The notes: generated by a model not told the origin, from the sequence alone. A stretch of DNA of 45,971 nt from Chlamydiota bacterium (GCA_013287645.1 JABDDJ010000015.1:1-45971); one strand, 5' to 3'; positions 26,917-36,207 are shown, numbered from the stretch's first letter. A program made the numbers and translations.

Positions 26917-28261
26917 CCATTATAAAAATATAACTATTGCAGTCTTTGTTTTGGCTGCCATTTTCATCGTCACATTTCTCATGCTCTTTATCCACCCCTC
27001 TGTCGGCGATGAGAAGAAAATTTTATATGTACGCTTTCCCGATATCGATAAAGTAACCCTAGGTACTCGCGTTACTTATGGCGGTAAACCGGTGGGTGAA
27101 GTCGTCGGAATCAAAGAGGTCTCTGGAGAAAAAGATTACCGAGTCACTCATGACGGCATCATCTATCCCTATGAACTAGAGCTCAAAATTGACTCATCCA
27201 TTCATATTTTTAACACCGATGAACTCTCCTTACGCACTTCAGGACTACTTGGAGAAAAGTCCGTTGCCATCACTCCCCTCCCTCCAAAACCCGCGCAAAA
27301 GGTCCGAACAGTAGAAAATGAGGTCCTTTACGCTACAGAGACAGGATCGGTAGAACAGACATTCAAAGAATTTAGAGACGTTGCAAGCAAATTTGACGAC
27401 GCTCTCGATAACATCAACCGCATATTGGATGAGCTAGAGCACGAACACACATTCAAAAGCATTGCACGCACTGCTAGCAACTTAGCCGACATTAGCGACT
27501 CACTCAACAAGCCCAAAGAGATTTCCGATATCATAGCTAACATGCACAAACTCTCCACCATGCTCCAAGATGTCACTCAAAACATACGAGATATAACAGC
27601 TGCGGTCAATCAGCCCGAGAGTCTCACCAATGCAGTTGCAAATATAACGACCTTATCCGATCGCGTCCTCGACTCTTGGGATACTGTCGATATCGCTCTC
27701 AATGATCTCGCTGCAACCAGCGCAAATGCGCGAAATATCGCCAAATCTTTGGACAAACCTAAAGAAATTCAAAGAATTTTTAACAATATCGACTCCTTTA
27801 CAATCAAACTCAACAGTAATCAAGGATTTATTGGAAAAATCTTTTCCGATGATGATCTCTACTTACGCGTTGTAGCCCTTCTCAACAAAGGTGAGGTCAT
27901 TTTCGACGATATCAACCACTATGGCCTACTCTTCCATCTCGATAAAGGCTGGCAACGACTACGCGCACGGCGCATGAACCTCCTAGCTAAACTCTGCTCC
28001 CCACAAGAATTCCGCAACTACTTCAATGACGAAATCGATAACATCTCCACCTCGCTAGAACGGGTCAGCATGGTCATCGATAGAAATTCAGAACTCTATC
28101 CTTGCGGCCTTCTACTTGACGACAATGAATTCGCCAAGGTATACGCAGAACTTCTTAGGAGAGTTTCTGCTATGGAAGAATCGCTAAAAATGTATAACCA
28201 ACAACTCGTCGATGAACAACTTCCCAGAACCGAGTTGATTGTTGCCCCCTGTTGTCGATAG
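26909..28261 (+). CDS. mlaD: MCE-domain lipid-binding protein, MlaD family
   Basis: The 450-residue protein has an N-terminal transmembrane anchor ([20 protein letters not shown], residues 7-26), one MCE domain at about residues 38-125 ([20 protein letters not shown], then [10 protein letters not shown]), and a long helical tail with repeated NxxxLSD-like segments ([32 protein letters not shown]). MlaD proteins form the periplasmic ring that carries lipids. It is longer than E. coli MlaD because of the helical tail, as in other chlamydial MCE proteins I know of. The start overlaps mlaF by 8 nt. Confidence 0.9.
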   Translation: MGDHYKNITIAVFVLAAIFIVTFLMLFIHPSVGDEKKILYVRFPDIDKVTLGTRVTYGGKPVGEVVGIKEVSGEKDYRVTHDGIIYPYELELKIDSSIHIFNTDELSLRTSGLLGEKSVAITPLPPKPAQKVRTVENEVLYATETGSVEQTFKEFRDVASKFDDALDNINRILDELEHEHTFKSIARTASNLADISDSLNKPKEISDIIANMHKLSTMLQDVTQNIRDITAAVNQPESLTNAVANITTLSDRVLDSWDTVDIALNDLAATSANARNIAKSLDKPKEIQRIFNNIDSFTIKLNSNQGFIGKIFSDDDLYLRVVALLNKGEVIFDDINHYGLLFHLDKGWQRLRARRMNLLAKLCSPQEFRNYFNDEIDNISTSLERVSMVIDRNSELYPCGLLLDDNEFAKVYAELLRRVSAMEESLKMYNQQLVDEQLPRTELIVAPCCR

Positions 28262-28326
28262 CTATGGAAAAGCGTAAAATAAAATTAGAGAAAGAGAGGA
28301 TAATGCCTCATGTTGAGGAATTAACT

Positions 28327-28896
28327 ATGGAGAGCATGCCATACGCCCAGATCCAGCGTGGTACCTTTTTGATCGCCACGCCAGACATAGAATCTGGCAT
28401 CTTTTTTCGTGGCGTCATCCTCATTTGCGAACATAATCCTAATGGATCCTTCGGACTATTGCTCAATAAAAGCCTAGCCCTTGAACTCCCCGAAGAGATT
28501 GTCAATCTCAATGCCCTCAATAACCCCCATGTCGGCATCCGCGCTGGCGGACCCGTCCAGACTAACCAGATGATGCTGCTCCATAATAGTGAGAAAATCC
28601 CCCACCAAACTCTCAAAATCTGCGACGAAGTCTTTCTAGGCGGAGATTTACAATTCCTTCAAGACTCCCTTTCCGATGAAAATGGACCACATATCAATCT
28701 CTGTTTTGGATATGCCGGCTGGGCATCAGGCCAACTAGAAAGAGAATTTTTAGATGGGCACTGGTTTCTCCACCCCGCCTCTTCCAAACATATTTTTTAC
28801 ACTTCTACAGACAAGCTGTGGCAAACCCTTCTACGTGAGATGGGCGGCAAATATGCCTCCATCTCCATGATCCCCGAGGATCTTACCGTTAATTAA
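28327..28896 (+). CDS. YqgE/AlgH family protein (UPF0301)
   Basis: The protein matches the AlgH family: [20 protein letters not shown], the centre [25 protein letters not shown] and [22 protein letters not shown] 28327 is chosen because GAGGA lies 7-8 nt upstream and the resulting 189 residues agree with the length I recall for the chlamydial family; the frame is open further up to TTG 28252, inside the mlaD end. Function in the family is unclear (a regulatory role was proposed for AlgH). It follows the mla genes by 65 nt and probably shares their transcript. Its stop codon lies inside palindrome P4. Confidence 0.9.
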   Translation: MESMPYAQIQRGTFLIATPDIESGIFFRGVILICEHNPNGSFGLLLNKSLALELPEEIVNLNALNNPHVGIRAGGPVQTNQMMLLHNSEKIPHQTLKICDEVFLGGDLQFLQDSLSDENGPHINLCFGYAGWASGQLEREFLDGHWFLHPASSKHIFYTSTDKLWQTLLREMGGKYASISMIPEDLTVN

Positions 28897-28957
28897 ACGC
28901 AAAGGCGCAAAGGCGCAAAGAAAATTTTACTTTCTTTGCGTCTTTGCGTTTAATTAA
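28889..28957. repeat. Inverted repeat P4 between converging genes, carries both stop codons
   Basis: The outer 16 bp, TTAATTAAACGCAAAG, recur as an exact reverse complement at the right end. The left arm has three CGCAAAG words and the right arm two, around an A/T centre. TTAATTAA at the left end supplies the TAA of the algH-family gene (28894-28896), and TTAATTAA at the right end supplies the TAA of the minus-strand gene (stop at 28950). It is a short relative of P1 and P2 and probably ends both transcripts. Confidence 0.92.
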
Positions 28958-29900
28958 TCTTAGGGAAGTGAGATTGTAAAAATAATAAGGTATTTGAGAG
29001 CTTGTTATTATACAAAGCATTAATATCTTCAACGTCTGCTTCAGCAAGAATGCCAACGACGCAAAGATCTTCTCTTTTTTGCTCATCAAGCGCAAATGAA
29101 TAAGGCTCTTCATTTCTGCTATTCCACAACTGCTTTGCAAGGTTTTTAGCCTCGTCTTTCTGTCCATTTTCAATGAGTTGATAAATCCAAGAAATTCCAT
29201 TTTCGAGTGAAGGAATCAATTGATAAGCAGATTTAAAGTCATCAAGAGATAACTGTCTCTCTATCGTGTACTTTTGAAATAATTTGTCCTGCGTAAGAGC
29301 TGGTATGTCAGGATAACAGTGTGCAAATCTTTCAGCAACACCTGGTGTGATGGTTGTCCTTTGCCAATCAAAAAGAAAGTCTTTTATAGAAAGGCTCTTA
29401 ATAGCTTGTGCTAAACCTCGAATATAGCGCGAATAAGCAATTTCTTTTGGATGAGAGGCCAGAGATTCAGCTTTTGACATTAATGAAGCAACTCGTCTCG
29501 GATGACAATAATTACTACCTAAGACCGCGTACCCGTAAGAGGTAAGGTTAGGCAATGAGAGTTTGAAATCTGAATCTTGGCAAGAGTCAAATATCTCAAC
29601 CATTTGGTCGAACTCTCTTCGTCTTTTAGATTGATAAAAAACTGATATAATTTCACTCGAGCTGTTCGAAACTTCATTCTTTTTTTTGACTTTTTCCAAT
29701 AAGTTGTCAAGAGGATCAATGGATAAATCTGTTGAACGTGACAGCGTCCAACTTAAGAATTGCTGTTCAGTTTTTTGTGTAACTCTACCTTGCTGTCTCT
29801 CTTTAAAGTATCGAAGAGAAATAGCACTTCCCTTTTTAAAAGGAAGCGATTCAAGCAGATTTAGAAAAGGACTTTTAATGTAATTAGTTATATTAAACAT
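28950..29900 (-). CDS. Helical-repeat protein (316 aa), paralog of the 884-aa neighbour
   Basis: The protein lacks a signal peptide and looks all-helical with TPR-like spacing. It aligns with part of the next gene: FDQMVEIFDSCQDSDFKLSL here against YDHMVEMMEQSENTHFKLNP there, followed in both by a segment with N-Y/F-x-x-P/H and A-x-x-x-L/I. It begins MFNITNYIKSPFLNLLESLP; no clear RBS is visible. It lies 40 nt downstream of the larger paralog on the same strand, so both probably share a transcript. It carries the helical part only, without the Cys-His-Asp region. Function unknown. Confidence 0.75.
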   Translation of the reverse strand: MFNITNYIKSPFLNLLESLPFKKGSAISLRYFKERQQGRVTQKTEQQFLSWTLSRSTDLSIDPLDNLLEKVKKKNEVSNSSSEIISVFYQSKRRREFDQMVEIFDSCQDSDFKLSLPNLTSYGYAVLGSNYCHPRRVASLMSKAESLASHPKEIAYSRYIRGLAQAIKSLSIKDFLFDWQRTTITPGVAERFAHCYPDIPALTQDKLFQKYTIERQLSLDDFKSAYQLIPSLENGISWIYQLIENGQKDEAKNLAKQLWNSRNEEPYSFALDEQKREDLCVVGILAEADVEDINALYNNKLSNTLLFLQSHFPKIN

Positions 29901-29940
29901 GCAAATGAGAATAAATTAAATGAATTTATTTTGCAAATAT

Positions 29941-32595
29941 TTAATGTTGGCTTACCCAGAATTTTTCTAATTTTTCTAAAAATTTTTCAAATTTATCTCG
30001 TTGCTTTAAAGCTTCAGCTGCTGAATAACTCTGAATAGGAAGTCCTATTATCCGATTAGTCTTACTTCCTGCATCGTATTGATCGACATTACGTTTGGCA
30101 TGTTTAGAAGATATCATACGAATGGGGGAAGACTCTAGTTTTCCTGTCTTAGGATCGAGTAAATCGACATTTCCCGCAATGACTCCTTGTGATCTGAAAT
30201 CTCGTCCTTTAAAATCAATTTCTTTATCTTGGAAGGGGTATGTTGTCTGATAGAAAGCATCATTCAATCGAATTGAATTGATATTGCCTGTATTATCATA
30301 TTTAAATAGCAAATTCAATGTATGTGGCTCGGCCTTCACAAATTTATTCTCTTCATTTTTTACCATATGGCCATCGACAAAACGTGGACCGTACCCCTCT
30401 TTTTCTACAGGAAGATGTATTTCGCAATTAAATATCTTTAGAGAATAGGAGCTAAGTTCATAAAATTCCTTTAGAGAATCATCTAATAATTCTGTATCCC
30501 CATGTCGCATCGCATGATCTGCAGTACTTAATAGAAAATCAATTTGATTTTTTTGCCACATATCAAAGAAAAATTGTTTGACTTGAGCATGTTGTCGGCA
30601 ATCCCCTAGACCATAAGCTAATTGAGCAGAAACATTAGTACGTGAATCTAAGATTTCCATTCTGGCCTTGGGATCCAGTGTACCGACTCCAGCAGCGGCG
30701 ATTAAAGCCGCAGTCAGATCGTCGTATTTCTTATGTCCTTCAGAATCAAGACGTTCTAGGTCCCATTTGTCTGTGTTAAATCGATCTCTTAAAATAATAT
30801 CTATGACTGTCAAAATCACATTTGTATCGTAAATTTGATCTAAAGTATCATACTTATCAAGAATTTCTTTAGGAATTTCATTTGAAATCTCTCGAAGAGG
30901 TACTTTCAAAAGCTCACTGAAAAATTTTTGGTCATGTCGGTTGATGTTATGCGCCGGAAGCGCTCCTGAAAATTTGAAATTTCCTGGGACAAAATTTGAT
31001 ACTTTACCCTTAAAATCATAAGTGACACTTTCCCAAGCGATCGTCTCCGTATTTCGTTCATCCTGAACTTCCATGGAAGCCAGCTCAGTTACCCTTGCGT
31101 CAAAAGTGTTTTCAACAATTGATTGCTGGTGATTTTCAAGAATTTCATAAAAACTTTCTAGGCGTGGATGAGAGCAATGTTTAGAAAGATCTTCTAAACT
31201 CATCATAACATTTCTCGTAACCGCTTCTGTAGTACAAAGTTGAAGAAGATTATTTTCTATCTGAGGCAAAGCCTTTTCAAAATCTTTAGTGACATAAGCG
31301 CTTTCTAACAGTGCTTGTACTACAGCATAATTTCTTGAATGCATGCCACCATCGCGTATGCTGGCCATTTGTATCATTCTTGCTGTTTCTTTTGCGACTT
31401 CTTCCCAACTCTCAGCCTCGAGCTGTCGATGGAGAAGCCGGCTTCCGTAACGAGGGTCTAAGCTTAGTGTAAAGGCTTTTTCATAATGACTCATTGAATT
31501 GATGAGTGCATTAATATAATTCTTTTCAACTGACGATTTAAGATCAATAGTAACATTATCAAAGCATTTTCCATACAATTTGATAATATTTGGGTCATAT
31601 TCTCCCTTCGCTAACATTTCCCCCATTTGTAAAGCGGCATTCTTCATATGAGTATAAACTAATCCTTTGATGGCATGTGCTTCAGAAGATTGGGGATCTC
31701 GTTCAGAGAGTATGTCAGCAACAGCTAAGGCATTATGAGGATTAAAATAGTCTCCTTTAAGTTGAGCTTTAACATAAAATTCCATATTTAATGGATTAAG
31801 TTTGAAATGTGTATTTTCTGATTGTTCCATCATTTCAACCATATGATCGTAGCCACCTAAATTCCAGAATAGATTAAAAACTTCAGTTTGTTCGTGTGAA
31901 TTGAATCGATTGAGGCCACTACCATATTTAGAATGATGGTTATAAACAAAGTCTTCTAAGGCTTCAAGCTTTTGCTCATTTGTGCCTGATTTTAGTACAG
32001 TTTGTAAAGATTTCTGAAATTGGGTACTGCGGTGGACGAATTCTTTATTTTCTTCGGAAATCATTTTTGGATCAGCATCTGGAGAAAAGATATCGCTATA
32101 TTCTTTATGTGGACTTGCTTCACTGGGAGGAGGCCATGAACCCTCAAAGAGAGTATTCATCATTTCTCGACTCTTAGGAGCTTCTGTTTCATGAATGAGA
32201 TGGCTGTTTAATTTACGATCGATTTCTTTTTGCTTGTTCTTAGTAATATGATTTTTAACGAAATATAGACTTCGAACATATTGTTCATGGTTTTCAATAT
32301 GGGGAATAGATGCAAGATCTTCTTGATCAGGGAGTTCAAATAAAGTTTTTGATTCAATATTGGTTTGCTTTTGTACTGTTATGTGACGATTAGGTAGATG
32401 TTGTGTATGAGCAGTTTGAGCTTGAAAACTACTAAATTTTTGTTTTTGATTTTGAACAGCGCTTGATGGAATGCTTTTAAACCGGCTAGCTGAACTTTGT
32501 GCCCCTCTTTGTAATCCTCTTTGGAATCCTTTTTGTAACCCTTTTTGAATTCCTTGGGTAACTACCTGTCTTAAAGGTCCAATATTCCCAACCAT
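29941..32595 (-). CDS. Large accessory protein (884 aa): basic N-terminus, helical repeats, transglutaminase-like C-terminal triad
   Basis: The N-terminus (about 80 residues) has no acidic residue and carries a four-unit repeat of the type Q-[KR]-G-[LF]. Residues about 180-520 are helical with TPR-like pattern and resemble the 316-residue neighbour; this part loosely recalls the TRAF-binding-type helical domain, with low confidence. In the C-terminal third, YGLGDCRQHA (Cys666), then EPHTLNLLFKYDN (His758) and LNDAFY (Asp779) have the order and spacing of a transglutaminase-like or papain-like Cys-His-Asp triad. ATG 32595 follows AAGG. It may be a secreted effector; that is inference from layout. 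The paralog lacks the triad region. Confidence 0.8.
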   Translation of the reverse strand: MVGNIGPLRQVVTQGIQKGLQKGFQRGLQRGAQSSASRFKSIPSSAVQNQKQKFSSFQAQTAHTQHLPNRHITVQKQTNIESKTLFELPDQEDLASIPHIENHEQYVRSLYFVKNHITKNKQKEIDRKLNSHLIHETEAPKSREMMNTLFEGSWPPPSEASPHKEYSDIFSPDADPKMISEENKEFVHRSTQFQKSLQTVLKSGTNEQKLEALEDFVYNHHSKYGSGLNRFNSHEQTEVFNLFWNLGGYDHMVEMMEQSENTHFKLNPLNMEFYVKAQLKGDYFNPHNALAVADILSERDPQSSEAHAIKGLVYTHMKNAALQMGEMLAKGEYDPNIIKLYGKCFDNVTIDLKSSVEKNYINALINSMSHYEKAFTLSLDPRYGSRLLHRQLEAESWEEVAKETARMIQMASIRDGGMHSRNYAVVQALLESAYVTKDFEKALPQIENNLLQLCTTEAVTRNVMMSLEDLSKHCSHPRLESFYEILENHQQSIVENTFDARVTELASMEVQDERNTETIAWESVTYDFKGKVSNFVPGNFKFSGALPAHNINRHDQKFFSELLKVPLREISNEIPKEILDKYDTLDQIYDTNVILTVIDIILRDRFNTDKWDLERLDSEGHKKYDDLTAALIAAAGVGTLDPKARMEILDSRTNVSAQLAYGLGDCRQHAQVKQFFFDMWQKNQIDFLLSTADHAMRHGDTELLDDSLKEFYELSSYSLKIFNCEIHLPVEKEGYGPRFVDGHMVKNEENKFVKAEPHTLNLLFKYDNTGNINSIRLNDAFYQTTYPFQDKEIDFKGRDFRSQGVIAGNVDLLDPKTGKLESSPIRMISSKHAKRNVDQYDAGSKTNRIIGLPIQSYSAAEALKQRDKFEKFLEKLEKFWVSQH

Positions 32596-32714
32596 ATTAA
32601 TACCTTAGTTAGTAAATTATTCATTCAATTTTTATTTTACATTATTTACAATTTTAATAATAATTTTAAACAAAAGAATAATTAACTTAACTTATGATAA
32701 CTAACTCACTTTAG

Positions 32715-32803
32715 TCAGGGAATAACCGCAGAGTCACAGCCACAGGGAACGCAGAGGGAGCGCAGAGAATTTTGCCTCTGCTCAACGCAGAGGCATTACC
32801 TGA
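32715..32803. repeat. Decayed inverted repeat P5 with CGCAGAG words
   Basis: The outer ends TCAGGGAAT (32715-32723) and ATTACCTGA (32795-32803) are inverted with one mismatch. Inside lie CCGCAGAG, ACGCAGAG and GCGCAGAG words and a clean 8-bp hairpin, GCCTCTGC (32774-32781) with GCAGAGGC (32787-32794). The layout recalls P1, P2 and P4, with CGCAGAG in place of CGCAAAG, but the left part no longer pairs fully. It separates two minus-strand genes. Confidence 0.7.
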
Positions 32804-32806
32804 TGG

Positions 32807-33589
32807 CTATGCCTTGAACCAGGTCAAGCTAAAAGAAAAATTGAAAATCTTATCTATAGCAGATTTTTTCTCGTAGTAGCGGTCTTCTGCTTTTTTATTA
32901 AAATCAATAACTTCTTTCTTCGAATAAAATTCTTTATCAGAAATATTTTTGGGAATGAGGAGCGCTATTTTATTTAGCTCTTTTACATAGATATCTGCAA
33001 AAATAACATTAATCCCCATAAAAGCACCTATGAGGTCTCTATTTTCACTGATTTGAGAAATTTCCCCATCTGTTAGTTTTGCTAATGCGCTACTATATGC
33101 AATCATATTATCAGCGAATGTTTCTTTAAACTGCTGAGACCAGCTCCCAAACTTTAAACAATCCGATGAAAGAGATGAAAGATAACGAGCTAAAACAGGC
33201 ACATGCTTATCAATTGTTGCAACGGAATCCTTGGCGAATGCAGACGAAACTTCATTTGTTAAAGGCTTACCCTTATACTTGCCTAAAAAGTGGATCTGCT
33301 TAAGTTCTAGTGGTTCGCCCTCTTTTGCATAGATGCTTCCTTCGAAAAATACAGAAGACGCAGTATTAGAAATCTTATGAGTAAACCTTTGTGACTGTCC
33401 AAAGTTTTGAAGGGTATTCGATGAAAACGTAATTGGCCTTAATGATGGATAGTTGTACGAATGTACTTGAATAAATCTTGAAAAGAGTCCTTCTCCTAAA
33501 GCATTGGGAATAATGTACTTAGGCAAAGTATTTTGCCATGGTGTCAAAAATCTAGATCCACAAGGAAGTATACGAGAGAGAGAGAACAT
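32807..33589 (-). CDS. Hypothetical protein (260 aa) with a basic, acid-free N-terminus
   Basis: ATG 33589 follows a strong RBS (AAAGGAGC). The first 32 or so residues contain Arg, Lys, Ser and hydrophobics but no acidic residue (MFSLSRILPCGSRFLTPWQN), followed by a Ser/Asn-rich segment and a helical second half. Such an N-terminus could be a type III secretion signal or resemble a host organelle presequence; this is a guess from composition. No domain is recognised. It lies alone between P5 and P6 on the strand of rpsI, downstream of the ribosomal genes. Confidence 0.75.
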   Translation of the reverse strand: MFSLSRILPCGSRFLTPWQNTLPKYIIPNALGEGLFSRFIQVHSYNYPSLRPITFSSNTLQNFGQSQRFTHKISNTASSVFFEGSIYAKEGEPLELKQIHFLGKYKGKPLTNEVSSAFAKDSVATIDKHVPVLARYLSSLSSDCLKFGSWSQQFKETFADNMIAYSSALAKLTDGEISQISENRDLIGAFMGINVIFADIYVKELNKIALLIPKNISDKEFYSKKEVIDFNKKAEDRYYEKKSAIDKIFNFSFSLTWFKA

Positions 33590-33632
33590 GAGAAGCTCCT
33601 TTGTTATGTTGAATTCAAAACAAAGATAGTAA

Positions 33633-33651
33633 ACATCGGATTGCCCGATGT
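33633..33651 (-). terminator. Small hairpin downstream of rpsI, possible terminator
   Basis: ACATCGG (33633-33639) pairs with CCGATGT (33645-33651) around a 5-nt loop. On the minus strand it is followed by TTTAC and, further on, a T-rich stretch. Together with P6 it separates rpsI from the accessory gene, 44 nt before that gene's ATG. The U-tract is weak, so a role in the 5' leader of that gene is equally possible. Confidence 0.4.
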
Positions 33652-33660
33652 CCTACTAAA

Positions 33661-33730
33661 CCAGAGTTTTGTTTTTTTTCGATCCCCGAAGCTTTAATAG
33701 CCTAAAGATCAAAAAAAAACAACACTCTGG
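33661..33730. repeat. Inverted repeat P6 downstream of rpsI
   Basis: Arms 33661-33684 and 33707-33730 (24 nt each) pair with two mismatches; each has CCAGAG at its outer end, a run of eight or nine T (or A) and GATC at the inner end, around a 22-nt loop. It begins 10 nt after the rpsI stop. The T-runs inside the arms could give termination on either strand. Confidence 0.85.
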
Positions 33731-33739
33731 TAAAGCTTA

Positions 33740-34129
33740 TTAACGCTTGGAGAACTGGAAGCGTTTACGGGCTCCAGCTAAGCCATACTTCTTACGTTCT
33801 TTCTTACGAGGATCGCGAGTGAGGTAGCCATGCACTTTGAAGTCATGGTGGAGATCTTCACGTTCCTGCACGAGAGCGCGGGAAATTCCGAGACGGATAG
33901 CCATTGCTTGACCTTCGACACCACCTCCATTCACGCGTACAATCATATCGTAGCGTTGATGTCCGCCAACAGCTTTAAAGGGAGCTAAAATGGCGTCACG
34001 CTGAATGGCGAGAGGAAAGTAGGAATCAAAAGGTCTGTTATTTACATCTACTTTACCTGAGCCTGGGCGTAGGCGAACAGAGGCAACGGATGTTTTGCGG
34101 CGACCTGTGGCAACTTTTTCTTCGAGCAT
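33740..34129 (-). CDS. rpsI: 30S ribosomal protein S9
   Basis: S9 sits in the head of the small subunit with its C-terminal tail at the P site. The 129-residue product shows ATGRRKTSVASVRLRPGSGK at the start, the central VNGGGVEGQAMAIRLGISRAL and the ending KKYGLAGARKRFQFSKR with the conserved basic tail. ATG 34129 is chosen over TTG 34141: it gives the usual chlamydial length and has GGA upstream. The gene follows rplM by 15 nt, as in most bacteria. Confidence 0.96.
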   Translation of the reverse strand: MLEEKVATGRRKTSVASVRLRPGSGKVDVNNRPFDSYFPLAIQRDAILAPFKAVGGHQRYDMIVRVNGGGVEGQAMAIRLGISRALVQEREDLHHDFKVHGYLTRDPRKKERKKYGLAGARKRFQFSKR

Positions 34130-34144
34130 AGTAGTATACAATCC

Positions 34145-34585
34145 TTACATGGTTACGGCGATAGGCTTTTGGGCCTGCATGTTATGTTCGGTACCTTTAT
34201 AAATCCTCAAACGCTTCATGATGGCACGGCCGAGGCGGTTGCGGGGGATCATGCCTTGGACAGCACGTCGGATGATGCGGTCAGGGTGGCGTTCTTTCAT
34301 GCGGCGGTAAGGGATGAGCTTTCCACCACTGGGGTAGCCGGAGTAGTCATAGTATTCTTTTTGGGCTTCTTTATGGCCTGTGACTTCGACTTTTTCGGCG
34401 TTGATCACAATGACACCATCTCCACAGAGGAGGTGGGGGGTGAAGGTGGGTTTGTGTTTCCCGCGCAAGATCTTACTAATTTCACTAGCAAAGCGACCGA
34501 GCGTTTTACCTGACGCATCTAATACGAGCCATTTGAGGTCGGCGTCGTTATTTTTAGCGATAAACGTTTTATTTTGATGCAGCAT
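34145..34585 (-). CDS. rplM: 50S ribosomal protein L13
   Basis: The 146-residue protein matches L13: DLKWLVLDASGKTLGRFASE, then ILRGKHKPTFTPHLLCGDGV, the HPDRIIRRAVQGMIPRNRLG motif and LRIYKGTEHNMQAQKP near the end. Its ATG at 34585 lies only 2 nt after the stop of the HyuA-type gene, so it is translated from the same message or from a promoter inside that gene; the RBS is weak (GGAATAAAT). Finding L13 and S9 as the last genes of a permease and hydantoinase-type chain is unusual. Confidence 0.96.
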   Translation of the reverse strand: MLHQNKTFIAKNNDADLKWLVLDASGKTLGRFASEISKILRGKHKPTFTPHLLCGDGVIVINAEKVEVTGHKEAQKEYYDYSGYPSGGKLIPYRRMKERHPDRIIRRAVQGMIPRNRLGRAIMKRLRIYKGTEHNMQAQKPIAVTM

Positions 34586-34587
34586 AT

Positions 34588-36207
34588 TTATTCCAAAACT
34601 TCTAATTCTGACTTGTTTTGAGCATATGGTACCTTTTTATCCTCTTTTTGCCAACATATTTCATTCAGTTTGCCCGATGCGGTAACGATAACCCGAGCTA
34701 TTTGCTTTTGCGAATAGTGGTAGGGGATGATTTCGATGTTGCATATTTGGGTGGATTGCGGATGTGCGCCATTGGAAATGGCCAGATTTGTGGCGTCATG
34801 TTGAAGTTTTTCGAGGGTGCTTTCACGCTGTTCGAGAGAGACGACTTTATCGATGGTGCCGGTGATTTCGGCCAGGGCGGCGCCGTAGGCGTTGGCAACG
34901 TGAGAGTGAGAAGGGATGAGTACGCGATGATCAAGTTTATTTTTGAAAATGGACGCTCCCCCACCCACTAAAATCACAGGAAGGGAGTTGTTGTTTCCGG
35001 ACATAAGACGTATGTCATGTTCTAGACGTATAAAGGCGTGCTCTAGGATAGAAAAAGCGTCCTCTTGAGATAGAGAGATAAGCTTTTTGGATGCGCCTGT
35101 TATTTCAAGATGACCAGCTATGATGGCAGCATCTGTTAGAGTAAGTTGAGAGCCACCGAAGCATTGAGCCTGTTGAAATAGGCTTCTCCCAGTGCTGAGA
35201 GGACCGATGAGGATATCCCCGTTGTTTAAAGAGGTGTGACTACCACCACCTAGACCTATGGACAGGACGTCAGGCATAGAAAAATTGAGTTTTACCCCAC
35301 CAATGGATGTGATGTTTAGGCTACGTTTAGGAAAGCCCTTTTTGATCATACCTATGTCGGACGAGGTGCCTCCGATATCTACGATGATGGCATCTCTCAG
35401 CCCTGTTAGCTGGCTAGCGCCGATAAAAGAGTTGGTGGGACCAGCGGAGATGGTAAGAATGGGGTTATCGATCGCTTGTTTGACTGAGATTAGACTCCCA
35501 TTATTTTGAGTGAAGAAGAGAGAGCCGGAGATCCCTAGGGAATTTTTTATTCTGCTCAATTGAGAAAATCCTTCAGACATGACCCTTTTCAGGGCAGCAT
35601 TCAGAATGGTAGTATTCTCACGTTCGATGAACCCTATCCCTCCCACTTCATGAGAAAGAGCGTAGGGAAAGCAGTTTCCACAGATAGATTTGATGATTTC
35701 GGCAGTGAGAAGTTCATGGTCAGGATTCATAGGAGAGAAGACCCCGATGATAGCAAGAGACTCTGCACCCTTTTCAAGTAGCTTTTGAATGGCATCTTTT
35801 GCCTGCATTGAGTTAAAGAGAGTGATCTCCTTATTTTGACAATCAAATCCACCCGAAATAGACTCTGTACCTACAAATACAGCCTTCTGCAGGGCTGTGG
35901 GCCATCCATAGCACGAAGGAATGGCAGTCGGCATTTGGCCTGCGATGCGAATGACACCTACACGGTTTAGGTGAGTGCCTTGCAGAATAGCATTAGTGGC
36001 ATGTGTGGTACCTACGGAGATAGATTGGATTTCATCTCGCTTGACTTTGGACTGAAGCAGCAGTTGATTGAGCGCTTGAGTAAATCCCTCAGCAATATCT
36101 TGGCTGGTAGGCACTTTGATAGAGCTGATCAGATGCTGAGATGCATCCATTAAGATAGCATCCGTATTGGTTCCTCCAATGTCGATGCCGATTCTATAAA
36201 AATTCAT
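34588..36207 (-). CDS. Hydantoinase/oxoprolinase (HyuA-type) family protein
   Basis: The 539-residue protein has the ASKHA-fold phosphate motif at its N-terminus (GIDIGGTNTDAILMD), SVGTTHATNAIL, and a second motif IVDIGGTSSDIGMI near residue 270, then LSIGLGGGSHTSL and VILVGGGASIF. In the family these enzymes use ATP to open hydantoin or 5-oxoproline rings. It is shorter than classic HyuA (about 650-700 residues), a size I associate with members encoded next to DUF917 proteins, as here. ATG 36207 has an ideal RBS lying within the DUF917 end; the genes overlap by 14 nt. The substrate is not determined. Confidence 0.88.
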   Translation of the reverse strand: MNFYRIGIDIGGTNTDAILMDASQHLISSIKVPTSQDIAEGFTQALNQLLLQSKVKRDEIQSISVGTTHATNAILQGTHLNRVGVIRIAGQMPTAIPSCYGWPTALQKAVFVGTESISGGFDCQNKEITLFNSMQAKDAIQKLLEKGAESLAIIGVFSPMNPDHELLTAEIIKSICGNCFPYALSHEVGGIGFIERENTTILNAALKRVMSEGFSQLSRIKNSLGISGSLFFTQNNGSLISVKQAIDNPILTISAGPTNSFIGASQLTGLRDAIIVDIGGTSSDIGMIKKGFPKRSLNITSIGGVKLNFSMPDVLSIGLGGGSHTSLNNGDILIGPLSTGRSLFQQAQCFGGSQLTLTDAAIIAGHLEITGASKKLISLSQEDAFSILEHAFIRLEHDIRLMSGNNNSLPVILVGGGASIFKNKLDHRVLIPSHSHVANAYGAALAEITGTIDKVVSLEQRESTLEKLQHDATNLAISNGAHPQSTQICNIEIIPYHYSQKQIARVIVTASGKLNEICWQKEDKKVPYAQNKSELEVLE

